A program made the position numbers and the translations under genes. The notes under the pieces were generated by a model. It worked only from the letters and a program-made list of their open reading frames with translations, had not been told where the DNA came from and made no database searches. From an uncultured Pelagibacteraceae bacterium (GTDB lineage Bacteria; Pseudomonadota; Alphaproteobacteria; Pelagibacterales; Pelagibacteraceae), in NCBI GenBank assembly GCA_902533075.1, contig CACAKN010000009.1:1-42884 (forward strand): DNA of 42,884 nt, in the 5' to 3' direction. Positions 1 through 7,856 of the stretch are shown here, one piece after another. Position 1 is the first letter of the stretch; every line of letters starts with the position of its first letter.

Positions 1-608
1 ATTAAATTTTTTTTATTTTGAAGTCTTCCAGCAGTATCAATTAAAATTTGATTAAAATTATTATTCATAGCTTCTTCGATAGCTTTATAGGCAACAGAGG
101 CTGGATCAGATCCCTGTGATGATTTAGTAATTTGAACATTTATTTTATTAGCCCAATTTTCCAGTTGTTCAATTGCTGCAGCTCGAAAAGTATCTGAAGC
201 TGCAAACATAACTTTATTACCATTACTTTTTAAAATTTTTCCAATTTTACCAATGCTTGTAGTTTTACCAACACCATTTACTCCAGAAATTAAAGTTGTA
301 TTAAGTTTTTCTTTTTTCGAAAAAAAGGAACTGTTCTCCAATGGTTTCATTAATGAAATAATATATTCTTTTAAAATTAGATTTATTTCTGATGTTAAAT
401 CTTTGTTAGGATCTACTTTCTTAGTTGAAATTATTTCCTTTATTTCAGAAGCAGCTTCAATTCCAACATCAGATTGGATTAAAAATTCCTCAATTTTATT
501 TAAATTTTCATCATCTATTTCTTTTTTTACAATTATTTCTTTAAGACCAGATGAAAATGCCAAAGCACTTTTTTGAAAACCTTTTTTAAATTTATCGAAT
601 ATTCCCAT
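1..608 (-). CDS. ftsY: Signal recognition particle receptor FtsY (partial, C-terminal end outside window)
   Basis: FtsY is the membrane-associated SRP receptor GTPase that docks Ffh-ribosome complexes at the inner membrane. About 202 codons are present; the gene runs off the left edge. Visible are a helical N domain (about residues 1-90), the P-loop GVNGVGKTT near residues 109-117, then DTFRAAAIEQL and DTAGRLQNKKNL, the standard G-domain motifs of SRP GTPases. The protein begins almost directly with the N domain, so it lacks the long acidic A domain of E. coli FtsY. The ATG at 608-606 overlaps the dapF stop codon by one base (TAATG), which indicates translational coupling with dapF. Ffh, its partner GTPase, is encoded divergently just beyond dapF. 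Confidence 0.95.
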   Translation of the reverse strand, partial: MGIFDKFKKGFQKSALAFSSGLKEIIVKKEIDDENLNKIEEFLIQSDVGIEAASEIKEIISTKKVDPNKDLTSEINLILKEYIISLMKPLENSSFFSKKEKLNTTLISGVNGVGKTTSIGKIGKILKSNGNKVMFAASDTFRAAAIEQLENWANKINVQITKSSQGSDPASVAYKAIEEAMNNNFNQILIDTAGRLQNKKNL

Positions 609-1432
609 TATAATTTTATTGAGATTTCTTTTATATCTGAAACAGGACCCTTCATATGAATAGAATTTTTTTCATCTATAAAAATTGATAATTTTCCAGT
701 TTTAAATTCAATATCTGTATTATTATCAGTAAGGTTATTTAATTTGCCAGCAAATGCTGTTGCACATGCTGCAGTTCCACATGCCTTAGTTAATCCAGCA
801 CCTCTTTCCCAAACTTTAACTTTGATTAAATTTCTATTTATAACCTCCGCGATTGTAACGTTACATTTTTCTGGAAACATCTTGTGATTTTCAATTTGAG
901 GACCAATTTTTTTAATATTAAATTTTTTAATTTCATCAACAAAAAAAATAACATGAGGGTTTCCAACATTTACAGAAGTCCCACCAGAATATTCTTTTTT
1001 ATTTAAATCATTAATTTTGATATTTAAATTTTTTGTATCTACGTCAACAGAAAGAGGAATTTCATTCCAAGTAGTTTTTGCATTTCCAATTTCGGTTGTG
1101 ACAAAGTTATTTCCTAATATCTCTGATTTTAAATTTCCAGATAGAGTAGTTAGAGTAATATTTTTCTTATCCTTTTCTTTTGAAATTAAATCTGCAACAC
1201 ATCTTGTGCCATTACCACATGCACCAGACTCACTTCCATCAGAATTAAAAAACTTTAAACGAGCATCAACATTGTTGTCATTTTCAATTAATATTAATTG
1301 ATCACATCCAATAAAATTTCTATCACAAATTTTAATTATCTGTCCTTTTGTTAAGTCAGTAACTTTTTGTCTATTGTCTATGATAACAAAATCATTACCT
1401 AATCCATCCATTTTATAAGCTTTAATGTCCAT
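608..1432 (-). CDS. dapF: Diaminopimelate epimerase
   Basis: DapF interconverts LL- and meso-diaminopimelate in the cytoplasm, feeding lysine and peptidoglycan synthesis. The 274-residue length is normal. The two catalytic cysteines of this cofactor-independent racemase are both visible: Cys72 in SGACGNGTRC and Cys218 in GAGLTKACGTAACAT. The N-terminal KMDGLGNDF motif is also typical. The start is the ATG at 1432-1430. The gene is the upstream member of a dapF-ftsY pair. In many alphaproteobacteria I would expect a MiaB-like tRNA methylthiotransferase gene between these two; here they overlap by one base with nothing between them. Confidence 0.96.
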   Translation of the reverse strand: MDIKAYKMDGLGNDFVIIDNRQKVTDLTKGQIIKICDRNFIGCDQLILIENDNNVDARLKFFNSDGSESGACGNGTRCVADLISKEKDKKNITLTTLSGNLKSEILGNNFVTTEIGNAKTTWNEIPLSVDVDTKNLNIKINDLNKKEYSGGTSVNVGNPHVIFFVDEIKKFNIKKIGPQIENHKMFPEKCNVTIAEVINRNLIKVKVWERGAGLTKACGTAACATAFAGKLNNLTDNNTDIEFKTGKLSIFIDEKNSIHMKGPVSDIKEISIKL

Positions 1433-1454
1433 ATATAGTTATTTAACTTATTTA

Positions 1455-1480
1455 TTGACTTTTTGAACCTCTATTATAGT
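1455..1480 (+). promoter_or_regulatory. Candidate promoter for the ffh leader RNA
   Basis: A TTGACT box at 1455-1460 and an overlapping pair of -10-like boxes, TATTAT (1472-1477) and TATAGT (1475-1480), lie just upstream of the structured leader. The spacing from TTGACT to TATAGT is only 14 nt, which is short, so either the -35 box is a weaker one upstream or the -10 is not exact. Transcription from here would start near 1484-1487, at the first base of the closing helix of the RNA. Confidence 0.3.
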
Positions 1481-1484
1481 TTGT

Positions 1485-1580
1485 GGCAGTTTCCGCAAAA
1501 ATGTTAAATTTGCGGTGTCTTTGGAAACAAAGAGATCGACACTAGTCAGCGAGGGTTCGCCCACTAGTGCGATTACTGCT
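1485..1580 (+). ncRNA. Structured leader RNA upstream of ffh (multi-hairpin, closed by a terminal helix)
   Basis: Several nested inverted repeats fit one compact fold. A closing helix pairs GCAGT (1486-1490) with ACTGC (1575-1579). Hairpin 1 pairs CCGCAAA (1493-1499) with TTTGCGG (1509-1515). Hairpin 2 pairs TCTTTG (1518-1523) with CAAAGA (1528-1533) around a GAAA tetraloop. Hairpin 3 pairs CACTAGT (1540-1546) with ACTAGTG (1563-1569). It is extended outward by TCG/CGA (1536-1538 with 1570-1572) and inward by GCGA/TCGC (1549-1552 with 1557-1560). The block is more GC-rich than its surroundings and ends 14 nt before the ffh ATG. It lacks the SRP RNA domain IV sequence, so it is more likely a cis-acting leader than 4.5S RNA. 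From memory, a Pelagibacter 'ffh' motif has been described; I could not check identity. Confidence 0.75.
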
Positions 1581-1593
1581 GTGTGTAATAAAT

Positions 1594-2952
1594 ATGTTTG
1601 AAAATTTGACAAATAAATTCGAAGAAATTTTTTCTTCTTTAAAAAAGGCCCCTTCACTTGATGAAAATCAAGTTGACGAAGGCTTGAGAAGTATTAGACA
1701 AGCCTTACTTGAAGCAGATGTTTCTTTAGATGTAACTAAAGAATTTATTGAAAAAGTTAAGCCAAAAGCTTTAGGAAAAGAGATAATTAGATCTACATCA
1801 CCTGGAGACATGGTGGTTAAGATCGTTTATGATGAATTGGTTAGTCTACTTGGCGAAAAAAATAACGATGTGAATCTTAATGCAGTTCCGCCAGTACCAA
1901 TGATGTTAGTTGGATTACAAGGTTCTGGTAAAACAACTACAACAGCAAAACTTGCAAAGTATTTAGAGAGTACAAAAAAGAAGAAAGTTATGATGGTTAG
2001 CTTGGATATTTACAGGCCAGCCGCTCAAGAACAATTAAAATCTCTAGGGGAACAAAATAATATTTTAACACTTCCAATTATTGAAGGTCAACAACCAGCT
2101 GACATTTGTCAAAGAGCTATCAGTACAGCAAATTTAAATGGTGCTGACATTATACTATTTGATACTGCAGGTAGGACACAGATTGATCTACAAATGATGA
2201 GTGAAATCAAACAAATTGAAAATACAATAAAACCTGCAGAAACATTTTTGGTTGCAGATTCTCTTACAGGACAAGTGGCTGCGTCAGTAGCAAAAGAATT
2301 TAAGAACACTGTAAATCTCTCAGGGATAATTTTAACTAGAGCGGATGGTGATGCGAGAGGTGGGGCAGCTGTAAGTATGAAATTCGTTTCTCAAATTCCA
2401 ATTAAATTTTTAGGAGTAGGTGAAAAAATTGAAAATCTTGAAGTATTTCATCCAGATAGAATTGCGAATAGAATTTTGGGAATGGGAGATATTGTATCTC
2501 TTGTAGAAAAAGCAGCACAAGATCTAGGTGAAGAAAATATTAAAAAGGCTGAAGAAAATTTAAAAAAGGGACAATTTTCAATACAAGATTACTTAACTCA
2601 ATTACGACAAATGAAAAAAATGGGCGGAATAGAAGGTGTGATGTCTTTTATGCCAGGTGTATCTAAGGTTAAGTCCCAAATGGATGCTGCAGGTATAGAT
2701 GAGAGCGTTATTACGAAAAATGAAGCAATAATTTTGTCTATGACTAAAAAAGAGAGAGAGAACCCAAAAATGATAGACGGTTCTAGAAAAAAAAGAATTG
2801 CTAATGGTTCTGGAACAGATCCAGCCACTATCAATAAATTGCTTAAACAATTTAAAATGATGTCTGAAATGATGAAAAAGATGTCTAAAGGAAATCTGAA
2901 AGGTATGTCTGATAAAGGAATACCACCAGAATTATTTAATCAACTAAAATAA
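1594..2952 (+). CDS. ffh: Signal recognition particle protein Ffh (SRP54)
   Basis: Ffh binds signal sequences of nascent membrane proteins and the SRP RNA, and delivers them to FtsY. Visible are the helical N domain, the P-loop GLQGSGKTTTTAKL (about residues 107-120), DIYRPAAQEQL, DTAGR, TRADGDARGG and a methionine-rich M domain with SFMPG and repeated KMMSEMMKKM-type segments, ending PPELFNQLK. I chose the ATG at 1594, giving 452 residues, because MFENLTNKF matches the usual Ffh N-terminus. An in-frame GTG at 1567 lies inside the 3' arm of the leader hairpin and is unlikely. No Shine-Dalgarno sequence is seen before the ATG. It is the first gene of the run rpsP-trmD-rplS. Confidence 0.97.
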   Translation: MFENLTNKFEEIFSSLKKAPSLDENQVDEGLRSIRQALLEADVSLDVTKEFIEKVKPKALGKEIIRSTSPGDMVVKIVYDELVSLLGEKNNDVNLNAVPPVPMMLVGLQGSGKTTTTAKLAKYLESTKKKKVMMVSLDIYRPAAQEQLKSLGEQNNILTLPIIEGQQPADICQRAISTANLNGADIILFDTAGRTQIDLQMMSEIKQIENTIKPAETFLVADSLTGQVAASVAKEFKNTVNLSGIILTRADGDARGGAAVSMKFVSQIPIKFLGVGEKIENLEVFHPDRIANRILGMGDIVSLVEKAAQDLGEENIKKAEENLKKGQFSIQDYLTQLRQMKKMGGIEGVMSFMPGVSKVKSQMDAAGIDESVITKNEAIILSMTKKERENPKMIDGSRKKRIANGSGTDPATINKLLKQFKMMSEMMKKMSKGNLKGMSDKGIPPELFNQLK

Positions 2953-2955
2953 AAA

Positions 2956-2961
2956 AAGGAG
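2956..2961 (+). promoter_or_regulatory. Strong ribosome binding site of rpsP
   Basis: AAGGAG sits 5 nt upstream of the rpsP ATG (2967), inside the 14-nt ffh-rpsP gap. Most genes inside operons in this window have no recognisable Shine-Dalgarno sequence, so this site stands out and should boost S16 translation relative to Ffh. Confidence 0.7.
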
Positions 2962-2966
2962 AGTAA

Positions 2967-3416
2967 ATGTTAAAGTTAAGGTTATCAAGAGGAGGTACAA
3001 AGAAAAGACCTGTATACAAAGTTGTTGTAGCAGACAGTCGTTTTGCAAGAGATGGAAGATTCATTGAAAAAGTAGGTTTTTTTAATCCATTACTTCCTAA
3101 AGAAAAAAAAGAAAGAATTGGACTTGAAGCTGAGAGAATTAAGTATTGGTTAGGTCAGGGTGCGCAACCAACAACAAGGGTAGCAAGAATTTTAGGTGAA
3201 AATGAATTAATGCCTATGCCTGCCAATGGAAATAATCCTCAAAAAGCAATTCCAAAGAAAGATAGAAAAAAAGAAGGATCTGAAGAAGGTAAAAAAGAGG
3301 AAGCTCCTAAAACAGAGGCAGCACCGGCAAAAAAGGAAGAAGCTCCTAAAGCAGATGCTAAAACAGAGGCAGCACCGGCAAAAAAGGAAAAAGCTCCTAA
3401 AGTAGAAAAAAAATAA
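2967..3416 (+). CDS. rpsP: 30S ribosomal protein S16 with a long C-terminal tail
   Basis: S16 is an early-assembly protein of the small ribosomal subunit. The first 80 or so residues are a standard S16 (MLKLRLSRGGTKKRPVYKVV, then RDGRFIEKVGFFNPL and ERIKYWLGQGAQPT). The protein then continues for about 65 residues of Lys/Glu/Ala/Pro-rich, low-complexity sequence (KKEEAPKTEAAPAKKEEAPK and similar), giving 149 residues against a family norm near 80-90. Part of the tail is encoded by a tandem 51-bp repeat. A similar tail is found on L19, three genes downstream. The gene is followed directly by trmD without the usual rimM. Confidence 0.97.
   Translation: MLKLRLSRGGTKKRPVYKVVVADSRFARDGRFIEKVGFFNPLLPKEKKERIGLEAERIKYWLGQGAQPTTRVARILGENELMPMPANGNNPQKAIPKKDRKKEGSEEGKKEEAPKTEAAPAKKEEAPKADAKTEAAPAKKEKAPKVEKK
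3307..3402 (+). repeat. 51-bp tandem repeat in the rpsP tail
   Basis: Bases 3307-3351 recur at 3358-3402 at an offset of exactly 51 bp (17 codons). The only difference is at 3339 versus 3390, changing a Glu codon to a Lys codon. The repeat encodes the PK-TEAAPAKK(E)-EAPK module twice. Period and near-identity point to recent duplication within the tail. Confidence 0.9.
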
Positions 3417-3430
3417 TATAAAGTTCGCCT

Positions 3431-4117
3431 ATGTTTCAAGCTCAAGTATTCACTCTTTATCCAGAAGTTTTTCCCGGACCTTTATCTAAAGGTCTTTATG
3501 GAAAGGCCTTGTCTAATAAATTGTGGGATTTAAGTGTAATAAATATAAGAGATGCAGCTACTGATAAACACAAAACAGTCGATGATACTCCTTATGGAGG
3601 AGGTACAGGAATGTTGTTAAGAGCTGATGTTTTAGCAAATTCACTTGATAAAAAAGTTAAAAAGGGAGAAAGAGTTTTTTATCTTTCACCTAGGGGTAAA
3701 AAATTTGATCAAAAACTTGCTCAAGATCTGTCTAAAGAAAAATCTATATCTTTAATATGTGGTCATTTTGAAGGGGTGGACGAAAGAGTTTTAGCCACAA
3801 GGAATATTGAAGAAATAAGTATAGGAGATTATGTTTTATCTGGAGGTGAAACTGCTGCATTAGTAATACTTGATAGTATTCTAAGACTTTTGCCTGGGGT
3901 ATTAGGAAATGATAAATCTTCGCTTGATGAAACCTTTGAAAATGGTCTTTTAGAGTATCCTCAATATACAAAACCTCAAATATGGGAGGAAAAATCAGTG
4001 CCAGACGTATTATTATCTGGAGATCATAGTAAAATTAAAGACTGGCGTTTATCTCAATCTGAGGCTATAACACGCGTCCGAAGACCAGATTTGTGGCAAA
4101 AATATAAGAAAGATTAA
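3431..4117 (+). CDS. trmD: tRNA (guanine37-N1)-methyltransferase TrmD
   Basis: TrmD methylates G37 next to the anticodon of a subset of tRNAs using S-adenosylmethionine, preventing +1 frameshifting. The 228-residue protein shows the SPOUT trefoil-knot signatures: [11 protein letters not shown] (about residues 51-61), [14 protein letters not shown] (about 107-120) and [13 protein letters not shown] (about 128-140), followed by [12 protein letters not shown] and the C-terminal helical domain with HSKIKDWR. It starts at the ATG at 3431, 14 nt after rpsP, in the space where RimM would usually be encoded. rplS follows immediately. Confidence 0.97.
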   Translation: MFQAQVFTLYPEVFPGPLSKGLYGKALSNKLWDLSVINIRDAATDKHKTVDDTPYGGGTGMLLRADVLANSLDKKVKKGERVFYLSPRGKKFDQKLAQDLSKEKSISLICGHFEGVDERVLATRNIEEISIGDYVLSGGETAALVILDSILRLLPGVLGNDKSSLDETFENGLLEYPQYTKPQIWEEKSVPDVLLSGDHSKIKDWRLSQSEAITRVRRPDLWQKYKKD

Positions 4118-4133
4118 TTTGTTAAATATTAAA

Positions 4134-4709
4134 ATGAAAACAATAGAAGAAATAAACCAATATAATGTAAAAAAAATTCTTTCAGAAAAAAAAATTCCTG
4201 ATTTTTTTCCTGGAGATGTGGTCAAAGTTGGTGTCAGAATTACAGAAGGTAAAAAAGAGAGAATTCAATATTTCGAGGGTGTTTGTATAGCTAAGAAAAG
4301 TAGAGACCTAAATTCATCTTTTACTGTAAGAAAAATATCTTTTGGAGAAGGCGTTGAAAGAACTTTTCCATTATATGGTACAGTAATTGATACAATTAAA
4401 GTAATTCGATCAGGAAAAGTAAGAAGAGCAAAACTTTATTATTTAAGAGATAGAACTGGTAAATCAGCAAGAATTGCAGAAAAAATTAGAAAAAAAATTG
4501 GAATTGATATTGATGCAAAACCAGAAACTGTGACTGAAGAAAATTTAGCTCAAGTTACAAAAGAAATGGAGACTGAGGCAAAAACAGAGGCTCCTACAAC
4601 TACAGAGGTTAAAAAAACTGATCTTGCTAAAAAAGAACAGCAAAAAGAGGCTTCTATTTCAGAAACTAAAGTAGAAAAAAAACTTGAAAACCCAACAGAA
4701 AAAAAATAA
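4134..4709 (+). CDS. rplS: 50S ribosomal protein L19 with a long C-terminal tail
   Basis: L19 lies at the 30S-50S interface. The first 115 or so residues match L19 ([48 protein letters not shown], and the [13 protein letters not shown] ending). About 75 extra residues follow, rich in Lys, Glu, Thr and Ala, giving 191 residues against a norm near 115-125. I chose the ATG at 4134 over the in-frame TTG at 4119, which lies 1 nt past the trmD stop, because the ATG gives the normal N-terminus. The tail resembles that of S16 in composition but is not an obvious sequence copy. Confidence 0.95.
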   Translation: MKTIEEINQYNVKKILSEKKIPDFFPGDVVKVGVRITEGKKERIQYFEGVCIAKKSRDLNSSFTVRKISFGEGVERTFPLYGTVIDTIKVIRSGKVRRAKLYYLRDRTGKSARIAEKIRKKIGIDIDAKPETVTEENLAQVTKEMETEAKTEAPTTTEVKKTDLAKKEQQKEASISETKVEKKLENPTEKK

Positions 4710-4720
4710 TTTTTTTTTCA

Positions 4721-6124
4721 ATGCCCAATACTCTTTACGATAAAATTTGGAATGATCACTTGGTCGATCAACAAGACGATGGTACAGCCTTGTTATTTGT
4801 TGACAGACATTTAGTTCATGAAGTAACTAGTCCCCAGGCGTTTGAAGGACTAAGAAATTCTAATCGAAAAGTTAGACATCCAAAGTTAACACTTGCAGTT
4901 GCAGATCACAATGTTCCAACAACCGATAGATCAAAAGGTATCTCAGATGAAGAATCTAAAATTCAAGTTGATACCTTAGAATCTAACTGTAAAGAATTTG
5001 GTATTCAACTATTTGGGATGGGAGATAAAAGACAGGGCATAGTACATATCATTGGACCAGAGCAAGGTTTTACTCAACCTGGAACAGTAATTGTTTGTGG
5101 TGATAGCCATACAGCAACACATGGGGCATTTGGCGCATTAGCATTTGGAATTGGAACTTCAGAGGTAGAACATGTGTTAGCAACACAAACTCTAGTTCAA
5201 AAAAAAGCAAAAAACTTTAGAGTAAATGTTGATGGCAAACTTCCATTAGGGGTTACTTCCAAAGATGTAATTCTTCAAATAATCGGAAAAATTGGTACAG
5301 CAGGTGGAACAGGATGTGTAATAGAATATGCAGGTGACTTAATTAGGTCTCTAAGTGTTGAGCAAAGAATGACCATTTGTAATATGACTATAGAGGGAGG
5401 TGCAAGAGCAGGATTAATAGCACCTGATGAAAAAATATTTAAATATTTAGAGGGCAAACCAATGTCTCCAAAAGGTGAAACATGGTATAAAGCATTGGAA
5501 TATTGGAAAAACTTAAAAACAGATCATGGTGCTAAGTTTGACAAAGAGATAAATCTTAAAGCAGAGGAAATTTTACCAATGATAACTTGGGGAACATCTC
5601 CCCAAGACGTCATTACAATAGATGGAAAGGTTCCAAATCCTCAAAATGAAAAAGATGAGGATAGAAAAAATTCTTTAGAGAGATCTTTAAATTACATGGG
5701 ATTAAAACCTAACATGGCAGCTAAAGATATTAAGATAGATAAAGTGTTTATAGGAAGTTGTACTAATGGAAGAATAGAGGATTTGAGAGAAGCTGCAAAA
5801 ATTCTAAAAGATAAAAAGATAGCCACTCATGTTCATGCTATGGTTGTTCCCGGTTCAGGTTTAGTAAAAGAACAGGCAGAGCAAGAAGGTTTAGACAAAA
5901 TCTTTGTAAATTCTGGATTTGAATGGAGAGAGCCAGGGTGTTCTATGTGTTTAGCTATGAATGCAGACAAATTAAAACCCCAAGAAAGATGTGCTTCTAC
6001 ATCAAATAGAAATTTTGAGGGAAGACAAGGAAGAGGTGGGAGAACTCATTTAGTAAGCCCAGGTATGGCAGCCGCAGCTGCTATTTCTGGAAATCTTGAT
6101 GATGTTAGAAAGTATCAGAATTAA
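4721..6124 (+). CDS. leuC: 3-isopropylmalate dehydratase large subunit
   Basis: LeuC carries the [4Fe-4S] cluster of isopropylmalate isomerase, which converts 2- to 3-isopropylmalate in leucine synthesis. The 467-residue length is typical. The three cluster cysteines fall at the expected positions: Cys347 in GSCTNGR, and Cys407 and Cys410 in [40 protein letters not shown] is represented by its hallmark [11 protein letters not shown]. The ATG at 4721 follows rplS by 11 nt, across a run of T residues. leuD starts 1 nt after the stop codon. Confidence 0.97.
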   Translation: MPNTLYDKIWNDHLVDQQDDGTALLFVDRHLVHEVTSPQAFEGLRNSNRKVRHPKLTLAVADHNVPTTDRSKGISDEESKIQVDTLESNCKEFGIQLFGMGDKRQGIVHIIGPEQGFTQPGTVIVCGDSHTATHGAFGALAFGIGTSEVEHVLATQTLVQKKAKNFRVNVDGKLPLGVTSKDVILQIIGKIGTAGGTGCVIEYAGDLIRSLSVEQRMTICNMTIEGGARAGLIAPDEKIFKYLEGKPMSPKGETWYKALEYWKNLKTDHGAKFDKEINLKAEEILPMITWGTSPQDVITIDGKVPNPQNEKDEDRKNSLERSLNYMGLKPNMAAKDIKIDKVFIGSCTNGRIEDLREAAKILKDKKIATHVHAMVVPGSGLVKEQAEQEGLDKIFVNSGFEWREPGCSMCLAMNADKLKPQERCASTSNRNFEGRQGRGGRTHLVSPGMAAAAAISGNLDDVRKYQN

Positions 6125-6125
6125 G

Positions 6126-6731
6126 ATGCAAAAATTTAATTCATTGAAAAGTATCCCTGCTTATTTGCCAATCGTTAATATTGATACAGATATGATAATC
6201 CCAAAACAATTTTTAAAAACTATTAAAAGAACCGGTTTAGGCAAGAACTTGTTTTTTGAGATGAGATATGATGACAATGGAAATGAAATTAAAGACTTTG
6301 TTTTAAATCAAAATCCTTTTAGTAAATCAAAAATTTTAATAGCAGGTAAGAACTTTGGGTGTGGTTCCTCAAGAGAACATGCTCCATGGGCGCTACTAGA
6401 TTTTGGGATTACTTGCGTTATTAGTTCAAGTTTCGCTGATATATTTTACAGCAATTGCTTTAAAAACGGAATTTTACCTATTATTCTTGATGATGAAAAA
6501 ATTAAAGAGCTTTCAGAATATGCAAACAGAAAAGAAGAAATTTCAATAGATCTAAGTGAAGAAAAGATTATTTATGGAAACAGTGAAGTTAATTTCAAAA
6601 TAGACTCATTTAAAAAGAAATGTTTATTAGAGGGATTAGATGACATAGCTTTATCTTTAAAAAGATCAGATAAGATTCAAACTTTTGAAAATGATTTAAA
6701 AGGTAGAAAGCCCTGGATTTTTAATGATTAA
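6126..6731 (+). CDS. leuD: 3-isopropylmalate dehydratase small subunit
   Basis: LeuD is the swivelling small subunit of isopropylmalate isomerase. The 201-residue product shows [14 protein letters not shown] near the N-terminus and the signature [17 protein letters not shown], the substrate-binding loop of the aconitase swivel domain. The ATG at 6126 is preferred; in-frame starts further upstream lie within the end of leuC. The end of leuD overlaps leuB by 8 bp, so leuC-leuD-leuB are almost certainly cotranscribed and translationally coupled. Confidence 0.96.
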   Translation: MQKFNSLKSIPAYLPIVNIDTDMIIPKQFLKTIKRTGLGKNLFFEMRYDDNGNEIKDFVLNQNPFSKSKILIAGKNFGCGSSREHAPWALLDFGITCVISSSFADIFYSNCFKNGILPIILDDEKIKELSEYANRKEEISIDLSEEKIIYGNSEVNFKIDSFKKKCLLEGLDDIALSLKRSDKIQTFENDLKGRKPWIFND

Positions 6732-7830
6732 AGTTAAGAAAAGAAAAATTTTATTGTTACCAGGTGATGGTATTGGACCTGAAGTTATCGAAGAAGTAAA
6801 AAAAATAATTAATTGGTTTAATGGTAAAAAATCTCTCGATTTTGAAATAGATGAAGATCTTGCTGGAGGTTGTTCGTTTGACAAACATGGTACTCCCATA
6901 ACAGACGAAGTATTTTATAAAGCATTAGAAAGCGCAGTAGTAATGCTAGGAGCAGTTGGTGGGCCGAAATGGGACAATGTTGAGTTTTCAAAAAAACCTG
7001 AGAGAGCATTATTAAAACTTAGAAAAGAATTGAAATTATTTGCAAATCTCAGACCCGCAATATGTTTTAAACAATTAGTTGATGCCTCAACCTTAAAACC
7101 AGAAATTGTTTCAGGTTTAGATATAATGATTGTAAGAGAACTTACAGGTGGAATATATTTTGGTGAACCAAGAGGAATTAAGCCGATTGAAAATGGTGAA
7201 AGAAAAGGAATTAATACTCATACTTACACTAGTAGTGAGATAATAAGAGTAGCAAAAGTAGCCTTTGATTTAGCAAAAAAAAGATCAAATAAAGTTACAT
7301 CATGTGAAAAATCTAATGTAATGGAGGCAGGACAACTTTGGAAAGAAGAGGTTCAAGCTTTACACGAAAAAGAATATAAAGATGTAGAACTAAGTCATAT
7401 GCTTGCTGATAATTGTGCAATGCAATTACTTAGAGATCCAAAACAATTTGATGTGATCGTAACTGACAATTTATTTGGAGATATGTTATCCGATCAAGCA
7501 TCCATGCTAACAGGCTCATTAGGCCTTTTGCCTTCTGCATCATTGGGAGCTAAAAATAAAGATGGAGAAATGAGAGCAATGTATGAACCGATCCATGGAT
7601 CGGCCCCAGATATTGCTGGAAAAGGTATTGCGAACCCCATTGCAACAATATTAAGTTTTGCTATGGCATTAAGGTATTCTTTAGATTTAGATAAAGAGGC
7701 TGAGGCACTAGAAAAAGCTGTTCAAGACGTACTAAATGATGGATTGAGAACAAAAGACATTTTATCCGATGGAACAAAGGAAGTATCTACATCTCAAATG
7801 GGTGATGCGATAATTTCAAAATTGCAATAA
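6724..7830 (+). CDS. leuB: 3-isopropylmalate dehydrogenase
   Basis: LeuB oxidatively decarboxylates 3-isopropylmalate with NAD to give 2-oxoisocaproate, the leucine precursor. The 368-residue protein shows [14 protein letters not shown] at the N-terminus, [42 protein letters not shown] and the NAD-binding [18 protein letters not shown] segment. Length and motifs are standard. It overlaps leuD by 8 bp. The next gene downstream is dmdC after 26 nt. In many alphaproteobacteria I would expect asd near here, but it lies about 5.3 kb further on. Confidence 0.97.
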   Translation: MIKVKKRKILLLPGDGIGPEVIEEVKKIINWFNGKKSLDFEIDEDLAGGCSFDKHGTPITDEVFYKALESAVVMLGAVGGPKWDNVEFSKKPERALLKLRKELKLFANLRPAICFKQLVDASTLKPEIVSGLDIMIVRELTGGIYFGEPRGIKPIENGERKGINTHTYTSSEIIRVAKVAFDLAKKRSNKVTSCEKSNVMEAGQLWKEEVQALHEKEYKDVELSHMLADNCAMQLLRDPKQFDVIVTDNLFGDMLSDQASMLTGSLGLLPSASLGAKNKDGEMRAMYEPIHGSAPDIAGKGIANPIATILSFAMALRYSLDLDKEAEALEKAVQDVLNDGLRTKDILSDGTKEVSTSQMGDAIISKLQ

Positions 7831-7856
7831 TCAATTAATTATTTTAAACTAATTAT

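Noticed and set aside
253-576. Plus-strand open frame of 107 codons
   Set aside because: It is antisense to the well-supported ftsY frame and its composition is what a complement of AT-rich coding sequence gives.
1485-1580. The structured element as the 4.5S SRP RNA itself
   Set aside because: It lies next to ffh and has a GNRA tetraloop, but the conserved SRP domain IV sequence with its internal loops (GGUCAGG, then GGAA, then AAGCAGCC type) is absent and the GAAA hairpin is a plain continuous helix.
1448-1657. Minus-strand open frame of 69 codons covering the leader RNA
   Set aside because: It overlaps the ffh start and the structured leader on the opposite strand, has no similarity I recognise and no plausible start signal.
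4695-4720. A-run followed by T-run after rplS as a terminator
   Set aside because: The A and T tracts could pair but contain no GC clamp, and leuC starts immediately after, so termination here is unlikely.
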